Assembly (NCBI GenBank): GCA_023150805.1
Contig: JAKLKF010000009.1
Location: forward strand, 1 to 64,000
DNA from: Myxococcota bacterium
Lineage (GTDB): Bacteria; Myxococcota_A; UBA796; UBA2385
Reading direction: 5' to 3'
Length of the DNA: 64,000 nt
Shown: in pieces, positions 1 to 7,737 of the stretch
How the letters are laid out: the number at the start of each line of letters is the position of its first letter
Numbering within the stretch: position 1 is the stretch's first letter
Program-made: the position numbers and the translations under genes
The notes under the pieces: generated by a model
Seen by the model: the letters and a program-made list of their open reading frames with translations, nothing else
Told to the model about the DNA's origin: nothing
The model's database searches: none

Positions 1-1
1 C

Positions 2-238
2 GCCGCCGCTCCCGTCGCGGCCCCCGCGCCGGTCGCGGCCCCCGCGCCGGTCGCGGCCCCGCCGCCCCCCCCGGCGTCGGCGCTGCTCGGCTGGGAGCTG
101 GTGGTCGACGGCAAGCCGCTGCCCTGGCTGTTCCTGGCCTCTGACGTCGTCGCGGCCTCGGTCCAGGCCCGCGCCCAGGTCCCGCCGGCGCTGTTCGCGC
201 GCGCCAGCATCCGCCTGATCGGCCCCGCGCTGGCCTGA
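2..238 (+). CDS. C-terminal part of an Ala/Pro-linker protein (5' truncated by window edge)
   Basis: The frame is open from the window edge and ends in TGA at 236-238. It begins with a low-complexity linker of repeated AAPAPV units, followed by a compact module of about 50 residues that starts LLGWELVVDGK and ends SIRLIGPALA. The module has the same layout as the C-terminus of the HTH protein at 57898-58860: an aromatic-initiated strand, a short turn with G, a hydrophobic strand, an A-D-rich helix, and a closing strand ending in IG. Both modules follow an Ala/Pro/Val linker. I infer that the two proteins share a small domain, possibly as members of the same HTH/linker family. The N-terminal part lies outside the window, so no function is assigned. 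Confidence 0.7.
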   Translation, partial: AAAPVAAPAPVAAPAPVAAPPPPPASALLGWELVVDGKPLPWLFLASDVVAASVQARAQVPPALFARASIRLIGPALA

Positions 239-260
239 CCCTCGTCCTCCCGGAGGCTTC

Positions 261-989
261 ATGGCGCGCAGCCTGCCCGCCCCCGCCTGGGCCCTCGCGG
301 GGGTCGTGCTCGGCTTCATCGCCGGGGGCTACGCGCCCAACCGCGCCCTCGCCGAGCACGAGGACGAGGTGGCGCGCCTGCAGGACGAGCTGGTGAAGGC
401 CCGTCGGCAGGCATCTCGGCGCTCGCCCCTGTCGATGGTGGGCCTGGACCGCGCCGGCGCTCCTCAGGCCGACCCTCCGCAGGCCGGGGAGGACCCGGAC
501 GCGCCGGGGGAGGCGCCCGCCGGGCCTGCCCCCGGGGACGAGGCGGGGGACAGCGGCGCCGCGCCGGTCGTCGCCGAGGGGGGGCCGCCGCGCGACCCGA
601 TGGCCGAGTTCGACCTGGCGGTCCAGGCCCAGCGAGTGCGCATCGAGCAGTCGCGCGCCGCCCTCATCGAGCAGGGTGAGCTGGACGATGCCCAGGTCGC
701 CGCCCTGGACCAGGCCATGGCCGAGATGAACGACCGCCTGGCCGAGCTGGGGCCCGACCTGCTGCGCCTGGTCGAGTCGGGCGAGGAGCCGGACAGCCGC
801 GACCTGCTCGGCGTCACCCACGACGTGACCGGGATCCTGTACGAGGCCCAGACCGAGCTGGACCAGGTCATCGGCGACGAGGCCCTCGACCAGGTCGACC
901 CGCAGTCGCGCGAGGTCTGGAACTACGTCGACCTGGACGCCTTCCGCGACACGGTGCAGGCCGCCGGCGGCGTCGACGGGATGCGCTGA
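261..989 (+). CDS. membrane-anchored coiled-coil protein, unknown function
   Basis: The 242-residue protein starts at ATG 261, six bases after a GGAGG. Residues 8-26 form one hydrophobic segment (ALAGVVLGFIAGG core) that serves as an uncleaved anchor. It is followed by a charged heptad-like stretch (EDEVARLQDELVKARRQA), a Pro/Gly/Asp-rich linker at about residues 60-115, and a second helical, acidic region at 118-210. I see no catalytic motif. Its stop lies 3 bases before the ABC permease start, so it probably belongs to the same transcript and may be an accessory or periplasmic adaptor of that exporter. That role is inference from position only. Confidence 0.75.
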   Translation: MARSLPAPAWALAGVVLGFIAGGYAPNRALAEHEDEVARLQDELVKARRQASRRSPLSMVGLDRAGAPQADPPQAGEDPDAPGEAPAGPAPGDEAGDSGAAPVVAEGGPPRDPMAEFDLAVQAQRVRIEQSRAALIEQGELDDAQVAALDQAMAEMNDRLAELGPDLLRLVESGEEPDSRDLLGVTHDVTGILYEAQTELDQVIGDEALDQVDPQSREVWNYVDLDAFRDTVQAAGGVDGMR

Positions 990-992
990 CCG

Positions 993-1898
993 ATGCCGGG
1001 CCTCCGCGACGCGCTGGTCGTCGCCGCCTTCGACCTGCAGAGCGCGCTGCGCTCCCGCAAGGCCGTGCTGCTGCTGCTGCTCTACCTGGCGGGCGCCACC
1101 GCGGCCTCGGGCGCCTTCGTCACCCTGCTGCGCTCCATCGAGCGCACCATGGCCGAGACCCTGCAGGTCGCCCAGACCGACCGTCCGGGCACCATGACCG
1201 GCTCGATCATGGAGAGCGAGCAGCTCCTGGACGTGATCGGCGAGCTGGTCGGGGACGGGGACCTGGCCGCCGAGCTGGTCCGCACCCCGCCCCTGGCCCT
1301 GTTCTACGGCTGGATCGCGCTGACCTTCGTCCCGGTGCTCGTCACCCTGACCAGCTCCGACGCCATCGCCGCCGACGTCGACAGCGGGGCCAGCCGCTTC
1401 GCCCTGGTCCGCACCTCGCGGGGGGCCTGGGCGGTGGGCAAGCTGCTGGGCCAGCTCGCCCTGCTGGCCACCGGGATCGCCGCCGGCGCGCTGGGCTCCT
1501 GGCTGGTGGGCGCCTTCGCCCTGGCCCGCTTCGACCACCTCGCCACCGCCGCGTGGATGCTGCGCCTGGGGGGCCGGGCCTGCGTGCTCGGCTTCGCGTG
1601 GCTCGGGCTGGCGCTGGGGATCAGCCAGCTCACCCGCTCGGCCAACAAGGCCCGGGCCCTCGGCCTGGTCTCCCTGGTCGTGGTCGGCGTCACCCGCCAG
1701 CTCCTGGGCTTCGAGCCCATCCACGAGAAGGCGCCGGCCCTGCTCGACAGCCTCGCCGTCGTGTTCCCGGGCACGCACGTGCTCGACCTGTGGCGGCCCG
1801 AGCTGGCCGACCGGCTGCCGGCCACCCTGATCCTGCTCGCGATCGGCGGCACCGCCTTCATGGCCGGGCACGCCGTCTTCCTGCGGAGGGACGGGTGA
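993..1898 (+). CDS. ABC-2 type exporter permease
   Basis: The 301-residue polytopic membrane protein shows about six hydrophobic segments: near residues 27-48, 106-126, 150-190 (two), 203-225 and 279-297. The N-terminal cytoplasmic stretch contains FDLQSALRSRKAVLLLLLY, typical of ABC-2 permeases. A long extracytoplasmic loop with amphipathic helices follows the first membrane segment, and the SSDAIAADVDSGASRFALVRTSRG stretch between segments 2 and 3 is the usual ABC-2 coupling region. Its stop codon overlaps the GTG of the ATPase gene by four bases (GTGA), so the two products should be made together as one transporter. The substrate cannot be told from sequence. Confidence 0.85.
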   Translation: MPGLRDALVVAAFDLQSALRSRKAVLLLLLYLAGATAASGAFVTLLRSIERTMAETLQVAQTDRPGTMTGSIMESEQLLDVIGELVGDGDLAAELVRTPPLALFYGWIALTFVPVLVTLTSSDAIAADVDSGASRFALVRTSRGAWAVGKLLGQLALLATGIAAGALGSWLVGAFALARFDHLATAAWMLRLGGRACVLGFAWLGLALGISQLTRSANKARALGLVSLVVVGVTRQLLGFEPIHEKAPALLDSLAVVFPGTHVLDLWRPELADRLPATLILLAIGGTAFMAGHAVFLRRDG

Positions 1899-2812
1899 GC
1901 GGCCCGGCCCTGCGCACCCAGGGGCTCCGGCGCGCCTACGGCGCCACCGTCGCGCTGGACGGCCTGGATCTGGAGGTCCCGCGCGGCGTGGTCTGCGGCC
2001 TGGTGGGTCCCAACGGCGCCGGGAAGACCACGGCCTTCGGCATCATCGCCGGCCTGGTCCAGGCCGACGCCGGGCAGGTCGACCTGCTGGGCGAGGGGCC
2101 CTTCGATCCCGCCCGCCACAAGGGGCGCGTGACCCTGCTTCCCCAGGACTGCGAGCTGCCGCCGGACCTGCCGGTCGGCCTGCTGCTGACCTGGTACGCC
2201 CGCCTGCAGGGCATGGCAGGCGCGCAGGCCCGCAAGGCGGCCGAGGCTGTGCTGGACGAGGTCGCCCTGTCCGACCGGGCCGGCCAGCGGGTCAAGCAGC
2301 TCTCCCACGGCATGCGCCGCCGGGTGGCCGTCGCCCAGGCCTTGCTCGGCCAGCCCGCCCTGATCCTGCTGGACGAGCCCACCAGCGGCCTGGACCCCCA
2401 CCTGGTCGTCCGGATGCGCCAGGTGCTGCGCGCCCGCGCGCCCCAGGCCACCCTGGTCGTCTCCAGCCACGTCCTGGCCGAGCTCGAGGCGACCTGCGAC
2501 CACGTCGTCTTCATGGAGCGGGGCCGCTGTGTCGCCCAGGGCCCCCTGGCCGAGGTGACCGGCCGCAGCCGCCAGGTCGTGATCCGCCTGGCCGAGCCGG
2601 CCGCCGCCTGGGTGACCGCGGTGGAGGCCGCGGGCCTGCGCGCAGTGGCCGACGGTGATCAGCTCGTCGTCAGCGGCGACGCCGCCCTGGGCACGGCCGA
2701 GCTCAACGCCCGGGTCCTGCCCGCCCTGCTCGCCGCCGGCGCGCGCATCGAGGAGGTCCAGGCCGGCCGCAGCCTGGAGGCGACCTGGATGGCCAGCCGG
2801 GGCGAGGGGTAG
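1895..2812 (+). CDS. ABC transporter ATP-binding protein
   Basis: The 305-residue ATPase starts at GTG 1895, overlapping the permease stop. It has a complete nucleotide-binding domain: Walker A GPNGAGKTT at about residues 35-43, Q-loop region around LLPQD, signature LSHGMRRR, Walker B LILLDEP followed by the D-loop SGLD, and the switch histidine in SSHVLAE. The last 80 or so residues form the small C-terminal domain often seen in ABC-2 drug, lipid or polysaccharide exporters. It would power the permease at 993-1898. Regions upstream of GTG 1895 in the same frame are an antiparallel shadow of the permease gene and are not counted. Confidence 0.93.
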   Translation: MSGPALRTQGLRRAYGATVALDGLDLEVPRGVVCGLVGPNGAGKTTAFGIIAGLVQADAGQVDLLGEGPFDPARHKGRVTLLPQDCELPPDLPVGLLLTWYARLQGMAGAQARKAAEAVLDEVALSDRAGQRVKQLSHGMRRRVAVAQALLGQPALILLDEPTSGLDPHLVVRMRQVLRARAPQATLVVSSHVLAELEATCDHVVFMERGRCVAQGPLAEVTGRSRQVVIRLAEPAAAWVTAVEAAGLRAVADGDQLVVSGDAALGTAELNARVLPALLAAGARIEEVQAGRSLEATWMASRGEG

Positions 2813-2825
2813 GGTCGGCCAGTGG

Positions 2826-3812
2826 CTACGGACAGCCGTCCGTGTAGGTGCGGCCGATAGACAAGGCGCTGCACGTCGCGAAGGACCAGGCGCTCAGGTC
2901 GCCATCGCACAGGCCGTCGCTCGTCGAGGGCCACCTCGAGATGGGCAGGGAGCCGCCGCTGGTGACCCTGCTGCCGCTCATGGTGCCGCGGTACACGACG
3001 AAGTGCACGTGCGGCGCCGTGGAGTAGCCGGTGGAGCCCATGTAGCCGAGGTTCCGACCCTTGCCTGCCCACGTGCCCACCGACACCAGCGGCGTGTCTC
3101 GGAGGTGCGCGACGCGGAAGTAGTAGCGCCTCCCGCTCCCGGCATCTCCGCACTCGGCCACGACCTGGTTGCCATAGGAGGAGCTGTAGGACGTGCTCGT
3201 CACCCAGCAACTGGCCGGCGATTCGAGCAGGTGTCCCTCGTCGCCCGGGTCCCAGTCGGTGGCGTACGCGTCGTAGCCGCTGTGCAGTCCGCAGCCATGA
3301 CCATAGGTCATCCACGCGGAGCGAGAGGACGCGGTCGCCTCGAAGGGCAGGCGCCAGCCCCATGGGAAGCTGTCGTAGTCGCCGGGCGTCGAGCCGTACG
3401 CGACGTCGCTGCTGAGGCCGATCTCGTCGAGGAACGCCAGGATGTTCGCGCTGGGGGTGCTGCGGAGCGCGAGGAGTTCGCCGGTCTGCGCGCTGACGAA
3501 GGTGACCATGAAGGTGGCGGCTTCCGTCTGCTCAATGAAGCCCCACTCCATCTGCGCCTCGCCCGCGTGGACGCGGAAGGGCAGGAGATCCTTGTAGATC
3601 AGCAGCTTCGGGTCGACGCCGTGGCGGATCGCGGTGTCCGTGGCCTCGTCGATGGTGGTCGTCCAGGGCTGGGGCTCGGTCACCTCCCCGGTGTCCACCA
3701 CTTCGGCCGGGAGGTCGGCGAGGGGAGCGTCACCGTGGTCCGCACCGAGCGGAAGGGAGGGGTCGATGTCGGCACAGCCGGCGAGGTGGGCGAGGATCAG
3801 GAGGGTCGTCAT
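2826..3812 (-). CDS. M23-family (LytM-like) peptidase lipoprotein
   Basis: The 328-residue protein begins with a short lipoprotein signal (MTTLLILAHLAGC, lipobox LAGC with Cys13), so it should be anchored to a membrane after export. An Asp/Pro/Glu-rich linker follows. The C-terminal half carries the M23 signature: HSGYD (HxxxD) and, further on, PHVHF (HxH), embedded in the expected sequence order (VVAECGD, VAHLRD, VGTWAGKG, GSTGYSTAPHVHF). Family members cut peptidoglycan cross-bridges; some are regulators without activity, but the metal ligands are present here. The protein is Cys-rich for a periplasmic enzyme (YGHGCGLH, CWV, CGD), which suggests disulfides. Transcription is convergent with the ABC operon, with 13 bases between stops. 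Confidence 0.83.
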   Translation of the reverse strand: MTTLLILAHLAGCADIDPSLPLGADHGDAPLADLPAEVVDTGEVTEPQPWTTTIDEATDTAIRHGVDPKLLIYKDLLPFRVHAGEAQMEWGFIEQTEAATFMVTFVSAQTGELLALRSTPSANILAFLDEIGLSSDVAYGSTPGDYDSFPWGWRLPFEATASSRSAWMTYGHGCGLHSGYDAYATDWDPGDEGHLLESPASCWVTSTSYSSSYGNQVVAECGDAGSGRRYYFRVAHLRDTPLVSVGTWAGKGRNLGYMGSTGYSTAPHVHFVVYRGTMSGSRVTSGGSLPISRWPSTSDGLCDGDLSAWSFATCSALSIGRTYTDGCP

Positions 3813-3935
3813 GTCAGGCTCCGTGGTGTCGGGACTGCGGTCGGGTCGGGGTGGGCGCGCTGCCCACGGACAGCATCTGTGGTCTGCCCCCCCCTGTCAC
3901 CGCAGGAGACAGACCTCAGCCCGTCCCCGTCCGCC

Positions 3936-5165
3936 TCAGGTCGTCCCGCCTCCGTCCGGCCGCTGCACGAGGATGGAGTCCGACCGGATCCCCGTGACCT
4001 CGAAGGGCAGGATCGACCACTCCTGGCGCTGTGAAAACAGCTTGAGACCAGCGTTCTCGTAGTCTTCCAGGTCTCGCATGGTCCCGGTGACCAGCACCGC
4101 CCCGGCGTCCGACCGCGCCAGGAAGTCCAGCTCGGACCTCAGCGGCTCCTTGCCGGACTCGGACAACAACCTCAGGAGGCAGGCGTTGCTCACCAGGGTC
4201 CCGCTGGCTCCGACGCCGGCCGACAGCAGCCACCGCACCTCCCGTCCACGGTACCGGCCGGTGGCCAGGGCGATGCACCCCTGCTGCGAGGCCGTCACGT
4301 TCGCGAGGGGATGGCCGTCGTAGTCGAGCAGGGCGTTGGTCTCGACGCCGGCGGGCCTCGGCAGGACGTTGGCCTCCGCCAGCCGCCGCACGATCTCCGC
4401 GGACACCGCGTTGACGTTGCCCATCCCCAGCCCGACGATGGTGACGACGCCCTGGCGAGGCAGCGCGTCGAACTCCCGGAGGATCTCGATGTCCAGCATG
4501 GAGCGGACGTGCGCGCGCGGGCGTCGGGACGCAATCAGGGCGGCGATGTCGGCCAGGCCCGAGGCGTCGGTGGCCAACGCGCGGTAGGACTGCCCCGCGG
4601 CCTCCAGGGTGGCCTTTCGGACCTGCTCGATGGTGGGAGTGGACCCTGCCACGGGCTGCCAGGTGCGGAAGGGGCGATGCGAGCGGGTCCCCAGCGAGAA
4701 GAGGACCACGGCCTCGCCCGCCGCGGGGGCCACCCACTCGAGCAGGTCGAGCAGGGGCGAGCCGCCAGAGGTCCCGAAGTGGCCCACGAGGCGGTAGGAG
4801 CTCTCCTTCGGGAACCACAGCCCCAAGGCAGGCACCTCCCGCATGCACGCGCGGATTCCGCGGACGTGCTCGTAGACCCGGTGCCTTCCGCTCTCCTCTT
4901 CGACGGAGTGCCACAGGAGCTGCCGCAGGTCGTCCCCGGTGGCGCTCCCACCGCTGCGGGAGCGCACGACCAAGTGGCGCAGGATCTGTGCCTTGATCCC
5001 GGTGAAGGCGCTCGACCACCCGGTCGTCGACACGACGCAGGTCTTGCCGTCCGGGGAGGACCGCACCGACACGCCGCATTGGTACTCGTCCAGCTCCACG
5101 CAGGCCCTTCGGGTCTCCCTGGATCCGTCGCCCGCCGGGGCCATGGACCTCGTGGGAGCGCCCAC
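3936..5165 (-). CDS. winged-helix DNA-binding protein with an unrecognised C-terminal domain
   Basis: The 409-residue protein starts at GTG 5165, four bases after the stop of the dioxygenase-WD40 gene. ATG 5144 is an alternative start with a GAGG just upstream. Residues about 45-125 resemble an OmpR/PhoB-type winged helix: a helix with LRHLVVRS, then GDDLRQLLW, then RVYEHVRGIRACMRE, ending in YRLVG. The remaining 280 residues match no family I can name. They contain Gly-rich turns (VVTIVGLGMGNVNA; SAGVGASGT) alternating with Ala/Leu helices, which could be a ligand-binding alpha/beta fold. There is no receiver domain and no transmembrane helix. Its position suggests a regulator or effector working with the neighbouring dioxygenase; this is inference. 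Confidence 0.7.
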   Translation of the reverse strand: MGAPTRSMAPAGDGSRETRRACVELDEYQCGVSVRSSPDGKTCVVSTTGWSSAFTGIKAQILRHLVVRSRSGGSATGDDLRQLLWHSVEEESGRHRVYEHVRGIRACMREVPALGLWFPKESSYRLVGHFGTSGGSPLLDLLEWVAPAAGEAVVLFSLGTRSHRPFRTWQPVAGSTPTIEQVRKATLEAAGQSYRALATDASGLADIAALIASRRPRAHVRSMLDIEILREFDALPRQGVVTIVGLGMGNVNAVSAEIVRRLAEANVLPRPAGVETNALLDYDGHPLANVTASQQGCIALATGRYRGREVRWLLSAGVGASGTLVSNACLLRLLSESGKEPLRSELDFLARSDAGAVLVTGTMRDLEDYENAGLKLFSQRQEWSILPFEVTGIRSDSILVQRPDGGGTT

Positions 5166-5169
5166 GCTA

Positions 5170-6438
5170 TCACCCCACCCGCGTCCCGCGCAGCCGGCCG
5201 TCGTAGCCCACGCTCCACACCCGGCTCCGGCCGGCGCAGAGCCCGGTCACGAAGTCCCCGTGCCGGTGCAGCTCTTGCGGGTCCGCCGAGGGAGGGTCGC
5301 CCCTCCACAGCCTCACGGCCCCGTCCTCGCCGCCGCTGACCAGGCCCCAGCGCGTGGACAGCAGCGCCCGCACCGCTCCCTGGTGCGCCTTCCAGGCGCG
5401 GTCCGCGTGCTCGATGCGTCCGTCGACCCGGCCGCGCGCGACCTGCCCCTGGTGCCGCGCCAGCGCCCGCACCTCGCCCCGCGCCTCGACCGGGCCCTGG
5501 TCCTCCAGGGCGGGCAGGTGGTCCCACAGCCAGCCCTGGCCCGGCACCTCCTCCACCAGGCGGTCGCCCTGCCAGCGCCGGGCCGCGCCGTCGGCGCCGG
5601 TGCTCCACAGGCCGTCGGTTCCGGCCCGCAGCGACAGGACGGCGCCCCCGTGGGCCTGCCAGCGCCGCGGGGGGCCGCCGTCGTCGGGCCAGGCGTGCAG
5701 CAGGCCCTGGCGGTCGCTTCCCACCAGCGCCCCGGGCAGGCAGGCCACCCGCAGGATCGAGCCCCCGCTGCCGATCAGCGTGCGGCCGGCGTGCCGCACC
5801 ATCCCGTCCCGCCCCGCCACCGCCGGCTGGCCGTGGTGCAGCGCGACGTCCCACAGGTAGCCGCGCGCCCGGGCCCGGCCCTCGCTGCGGTAGATCACGT
5901 CGGTGCGCAGCACCCACTTGGTCCCCGCGCGCACCGGGCGGCCCTCGTGCCAGCGGGCGTGGGCGAAGACCAGCGCCTGGCCCGCCGCCGGGCGGAAGGC
6001 TCCCTGGCCCAGGGACCGAGCGCCGTCCGACCAGAAGCAGGTCTCGCCGCCCTCGTAGCCCTCCGGGTCGGCCAGGTAGAGCATCACGGTCAGCAGGCTG
6101 CGGTGGTCGGCGTCGGGGACCCAGGGACCGTCGCGGTGGAGGGAGAAGGCCTGCCCGTCCCGGTAGCGGCAGGCGCGGAAGCGGGGGTTCAAGGAGTGCA
6201 GCCGCCAGGTGCCGCCGTCGTGGCGCAGCGCGGGGGGCAGCAGGGGGCGCAGGCGCGCCAGCCAGTCCGCGGCCAGCGCCGGATCATCGAAGACGCGCCG
6301 GTCGTTGTCGCGGTAGTCCGGGGGGTAGGTCGGGCCGGTCGCCTGGAAGCCCAGGGCCTCCAGGCGCTGGATCCAGGCCGGGCAGGCGGCGGCGGGCAGC
6401 AGGGGGACGAGGTGGAGCACGTCGAGGGCGTCGAGCAC
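5170..6438 (-). CDS. prolyl-4-hydroxylase-like 2OG-Fe(II) dioxygenase fused to a WD40-type propeller
   Basis: The 422-residue protein starts at GTG 6438, preceded by a GGAGG six bases upstream; longer in-frame starts have no support. The N-terminal half is a P4H-type dioxygenase. H101 and D103 (in LHRDGPW), H164 (WHEG) and K174 (GTKWVLR) reproduce the HxD...H...K layout, including the ten-residue H-to-K spacing known in prolyl 4-hydroxylases, so iron and 2-oxoglutarate binding should be intact. From about residue 185 the sequence becomes WD40-like blades, such as LSTRWGLVSGGEDGAVRLW and RVWSVGYDGR, with about five recognisable units. There is no signal peptide. The propeller probably recruits the protein to be hydroxylated. 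It is transcribed away from the TetR-HD gene across a 99-base region. Confidence 0.85.
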   Translation of the reverse strand: MLDALDVLHLVPLLPAAACPAWIQRLEALGFQATGPTYPPDYRDNDRRVFDDPALAADWLARLRPLLPPALRHDGGTWRLHSLNPRFRACRYRDGQAFSLHRDGPWVPDADHRSLLTVMLYLADPEGYEGGETCFWSDGARSLGQGAFRPAAGQALVFAHARWHEGRPVRAGTKWVLRTDVIYRSEGRARARGYLWDVALHHGQPAVAGRDGMVRHAGRTLIGSGGSILRVACLPGALVGSDRQGLLHAWPDDGGPPRRWQAHGGAVLSLRAGTDGLWSTGADGAARRWQGDRLVEEVPGQGWLWDHLPALEDQGPVEARGEVRALARHQGQVARGRVDGRIEHADRAWKAHQGAVRALLSTRWGLVSGGEDGAVRLWRGDPPSADPQELHRHGDFVTGLCAGRSRVWSVGYDGRLRGTRVG

Positions 6439-6504
6439 GGGACCTCCAGGGATGTCCGCAACCTGCCCTCGCGCCCCCGGTGCGGCGAGTCCGGGGATGT
6501 TATC

Positions 6505-6522
6505 TGGTCGGTGAACCGACCA
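6505..6522. promoter_or_regulatory. perfect inverted repeat, likely TetR-family operator
   Basis: TGGTCGGT-GA-ACCGACCA is a perfect 8-bp inverted repeat with a two-base centre. It lies in the 99-base divergent region between the dioxygenase-WD40 gene and the TetR-HD gene, 15 bases upstream of the latter's start. Size and symmetry match operators of TetR-type dimers. The obvious ligand is the adjacent TetR-HD protein, repressing itself and perhaps the divergent gene. Confidence 0.75.
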
Positions 6523-6537
6523 ATCAATGGAGGGCCC

Positions 6538-7734
6538 ATGCCTCGTCCGCCCAACACCTCGGTCCGGCGCCAGCAGATCGTGCTCGCCCTGCTCCGCCTG
6601 CTCGCCCGCGAGGGGCACGGCGGCGTCACCATGGCGGCCCTGGCGAAGGAGAGCGGCCTGGCCCAGGGGCTGCTGCACTACCACTTCCCGGACAAGGCGC
6701 AGATGCTGGCGGCGGCGCTGGGGGAGCTGGAGGTGCGGCTGCACGAGCGCGCCCGCCGCGCGGCGGCCGGGGCCCGCGACGCCGACCAGCGCCTGGACGC
6801 CTGGCTCCAGGCCTTGCTGGGGACGCAGGACGTGGAGCGCGAGGCGGTCGCGGCCTGGGTGGCGGTCGGATCGGCTGCGGCGGTGGACCGGGACCTGGGG
6901 GCCCTCTACGTGGCGGCCCTCGGCCGGCTGCGGGCGGCGCTGGCCCCCGCCTTCGCCGGCCGACCGGAGGGCACGCTGGACGGCGTCCTGGCCTACGTCG
7001 AGGGGGCGTGGCGCCTGGGCACCCTGGCCCCGGCCCAGGTCTCGCCCGGCTTCGCCCTGCCGGTCCTGCGGCGGATGCTCGACCTCTCCCCGTCCTCCGA
7101 GCCCCGCGCCGACCGGGTGCTGCGGGCCCTGCGGGAGTTCGCGCCGGTGGACCTGTCCGAGGCGAGCTGGGTGGCCCTGGGGGCGGCGTGGAGCGAGCCC
7201 GGCCGGCGGCACCACGACCTGGAACACCTGCTGGACGTGGGGCTGGCCTGGCTGGAGCTGGCGGAGGAGGGGCGGTGGCAGAACGCCGTGGCGGCCTTCC
7301 TGGCCCTGCTCTTCCACGACGCCGTCTACTGGGTCGGCGCGCCCGACAACGAGGAGCAGAGCGCCCGGCTGCTGCTGGAGCTCGCGGCGGGCGCCGCCCC
7401 CGCCGGCACGCTGGCCGCCGCCGCTGACCTGGTGCGCCTGACCGCCGGCCACGGGCACCACGGGGCGGCGTCCCTGTCCCCCGACGCGCGGCTGCTGCTG
7501 GACTGCGACACGGCCATCCTGGGCGCGCCGCCGGCCCGCTACGCCCGCTACGTCGCGGGGGTCCGGGCGGAGTGGGCGGCGGTGGTGGACGAGGCGGGCT
7601 GGCGGGCCGGGCGGGCCGCCTTCCTCGACCGGCTCCTGGCCCAGAAGCGGGTCTTCCTGTCGGACCGCTTCCGCGACCGGCTGGAGGCCCAGGCGCGGGA
7701 GAACCTGGCGGCGGAGCGGGCGGCGCTGGAGTGA
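6538..7734 (+). CDS. TetR-family regulator fused to an HD-type phosphohydrolase domain
   Basis: The 398-residue protein starts at ATG 6538 behind GGAGGG. Residues 8-60 form a TetR N-terminal HTH (VTMAALAKESGLAQGLLHYHF, then PDKAQML). A TetR-like helical regulatory domain follows to about residue 190. From about residue 205 there is a second domain of the HD superfamily: RRHHDLEHLL, then LALLFHDAVYW (the HD pair), NEEQSARLL, and LTAGHGHH, ending with AFLDRLLAQKRVFLSDRFR. This order matches the predicted HD phosphohydrolase group COG4339. Such a fusion could couple DNA binding to hydrolysis or sensing of a phosphorylated metabolite. The TetR and HD parts are clear; the coupling is inference. 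Confidence 0.88.
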   Translation: MPRPPNTSVRRQQIVLALLRLLAREGHGGVTMAALAKESGLAQGLLHYHFPDKAQMLAAALGELEVRLHERARRAAAGARDADQRLDAWLQALLGTQDVEREAVAAWVAVGSAAAVDRDLGALYVAALGRLRAALAPAFAGRPEGTLDGVLAYVEGAWRLGTLAPAQVSPGFALPVLRRMLDLSPSSEPRADRVLRALREFAPVDLSEASWVALGAAWSEPGRRHHDLEHLLDVGLAWLELAEEGRWQNAVAAFLALLFHDAVYWVGAPDNEEQSARLLLELAAGAAPAGTLAAAADLVRLTAGHGHHGAASLSPDARLLLDCDTAILGAPPARYARYVAGVRAEWAAVVDEAGWRAGRAAFLDRLLAQKRVFLSDRFRDRLEAQARENLAAERAALE

Positions 7735-7737
7735 AGA

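Noticed and set aside
4939-6537. Very long plus-strand frame leading into the TetR-HD gene
   Set aside because: It is antisense to two supported genes and has shadow composition (Ala/Pro/Arg/His rich). The true start at 6538 has a ribosome site and an operator upstream.
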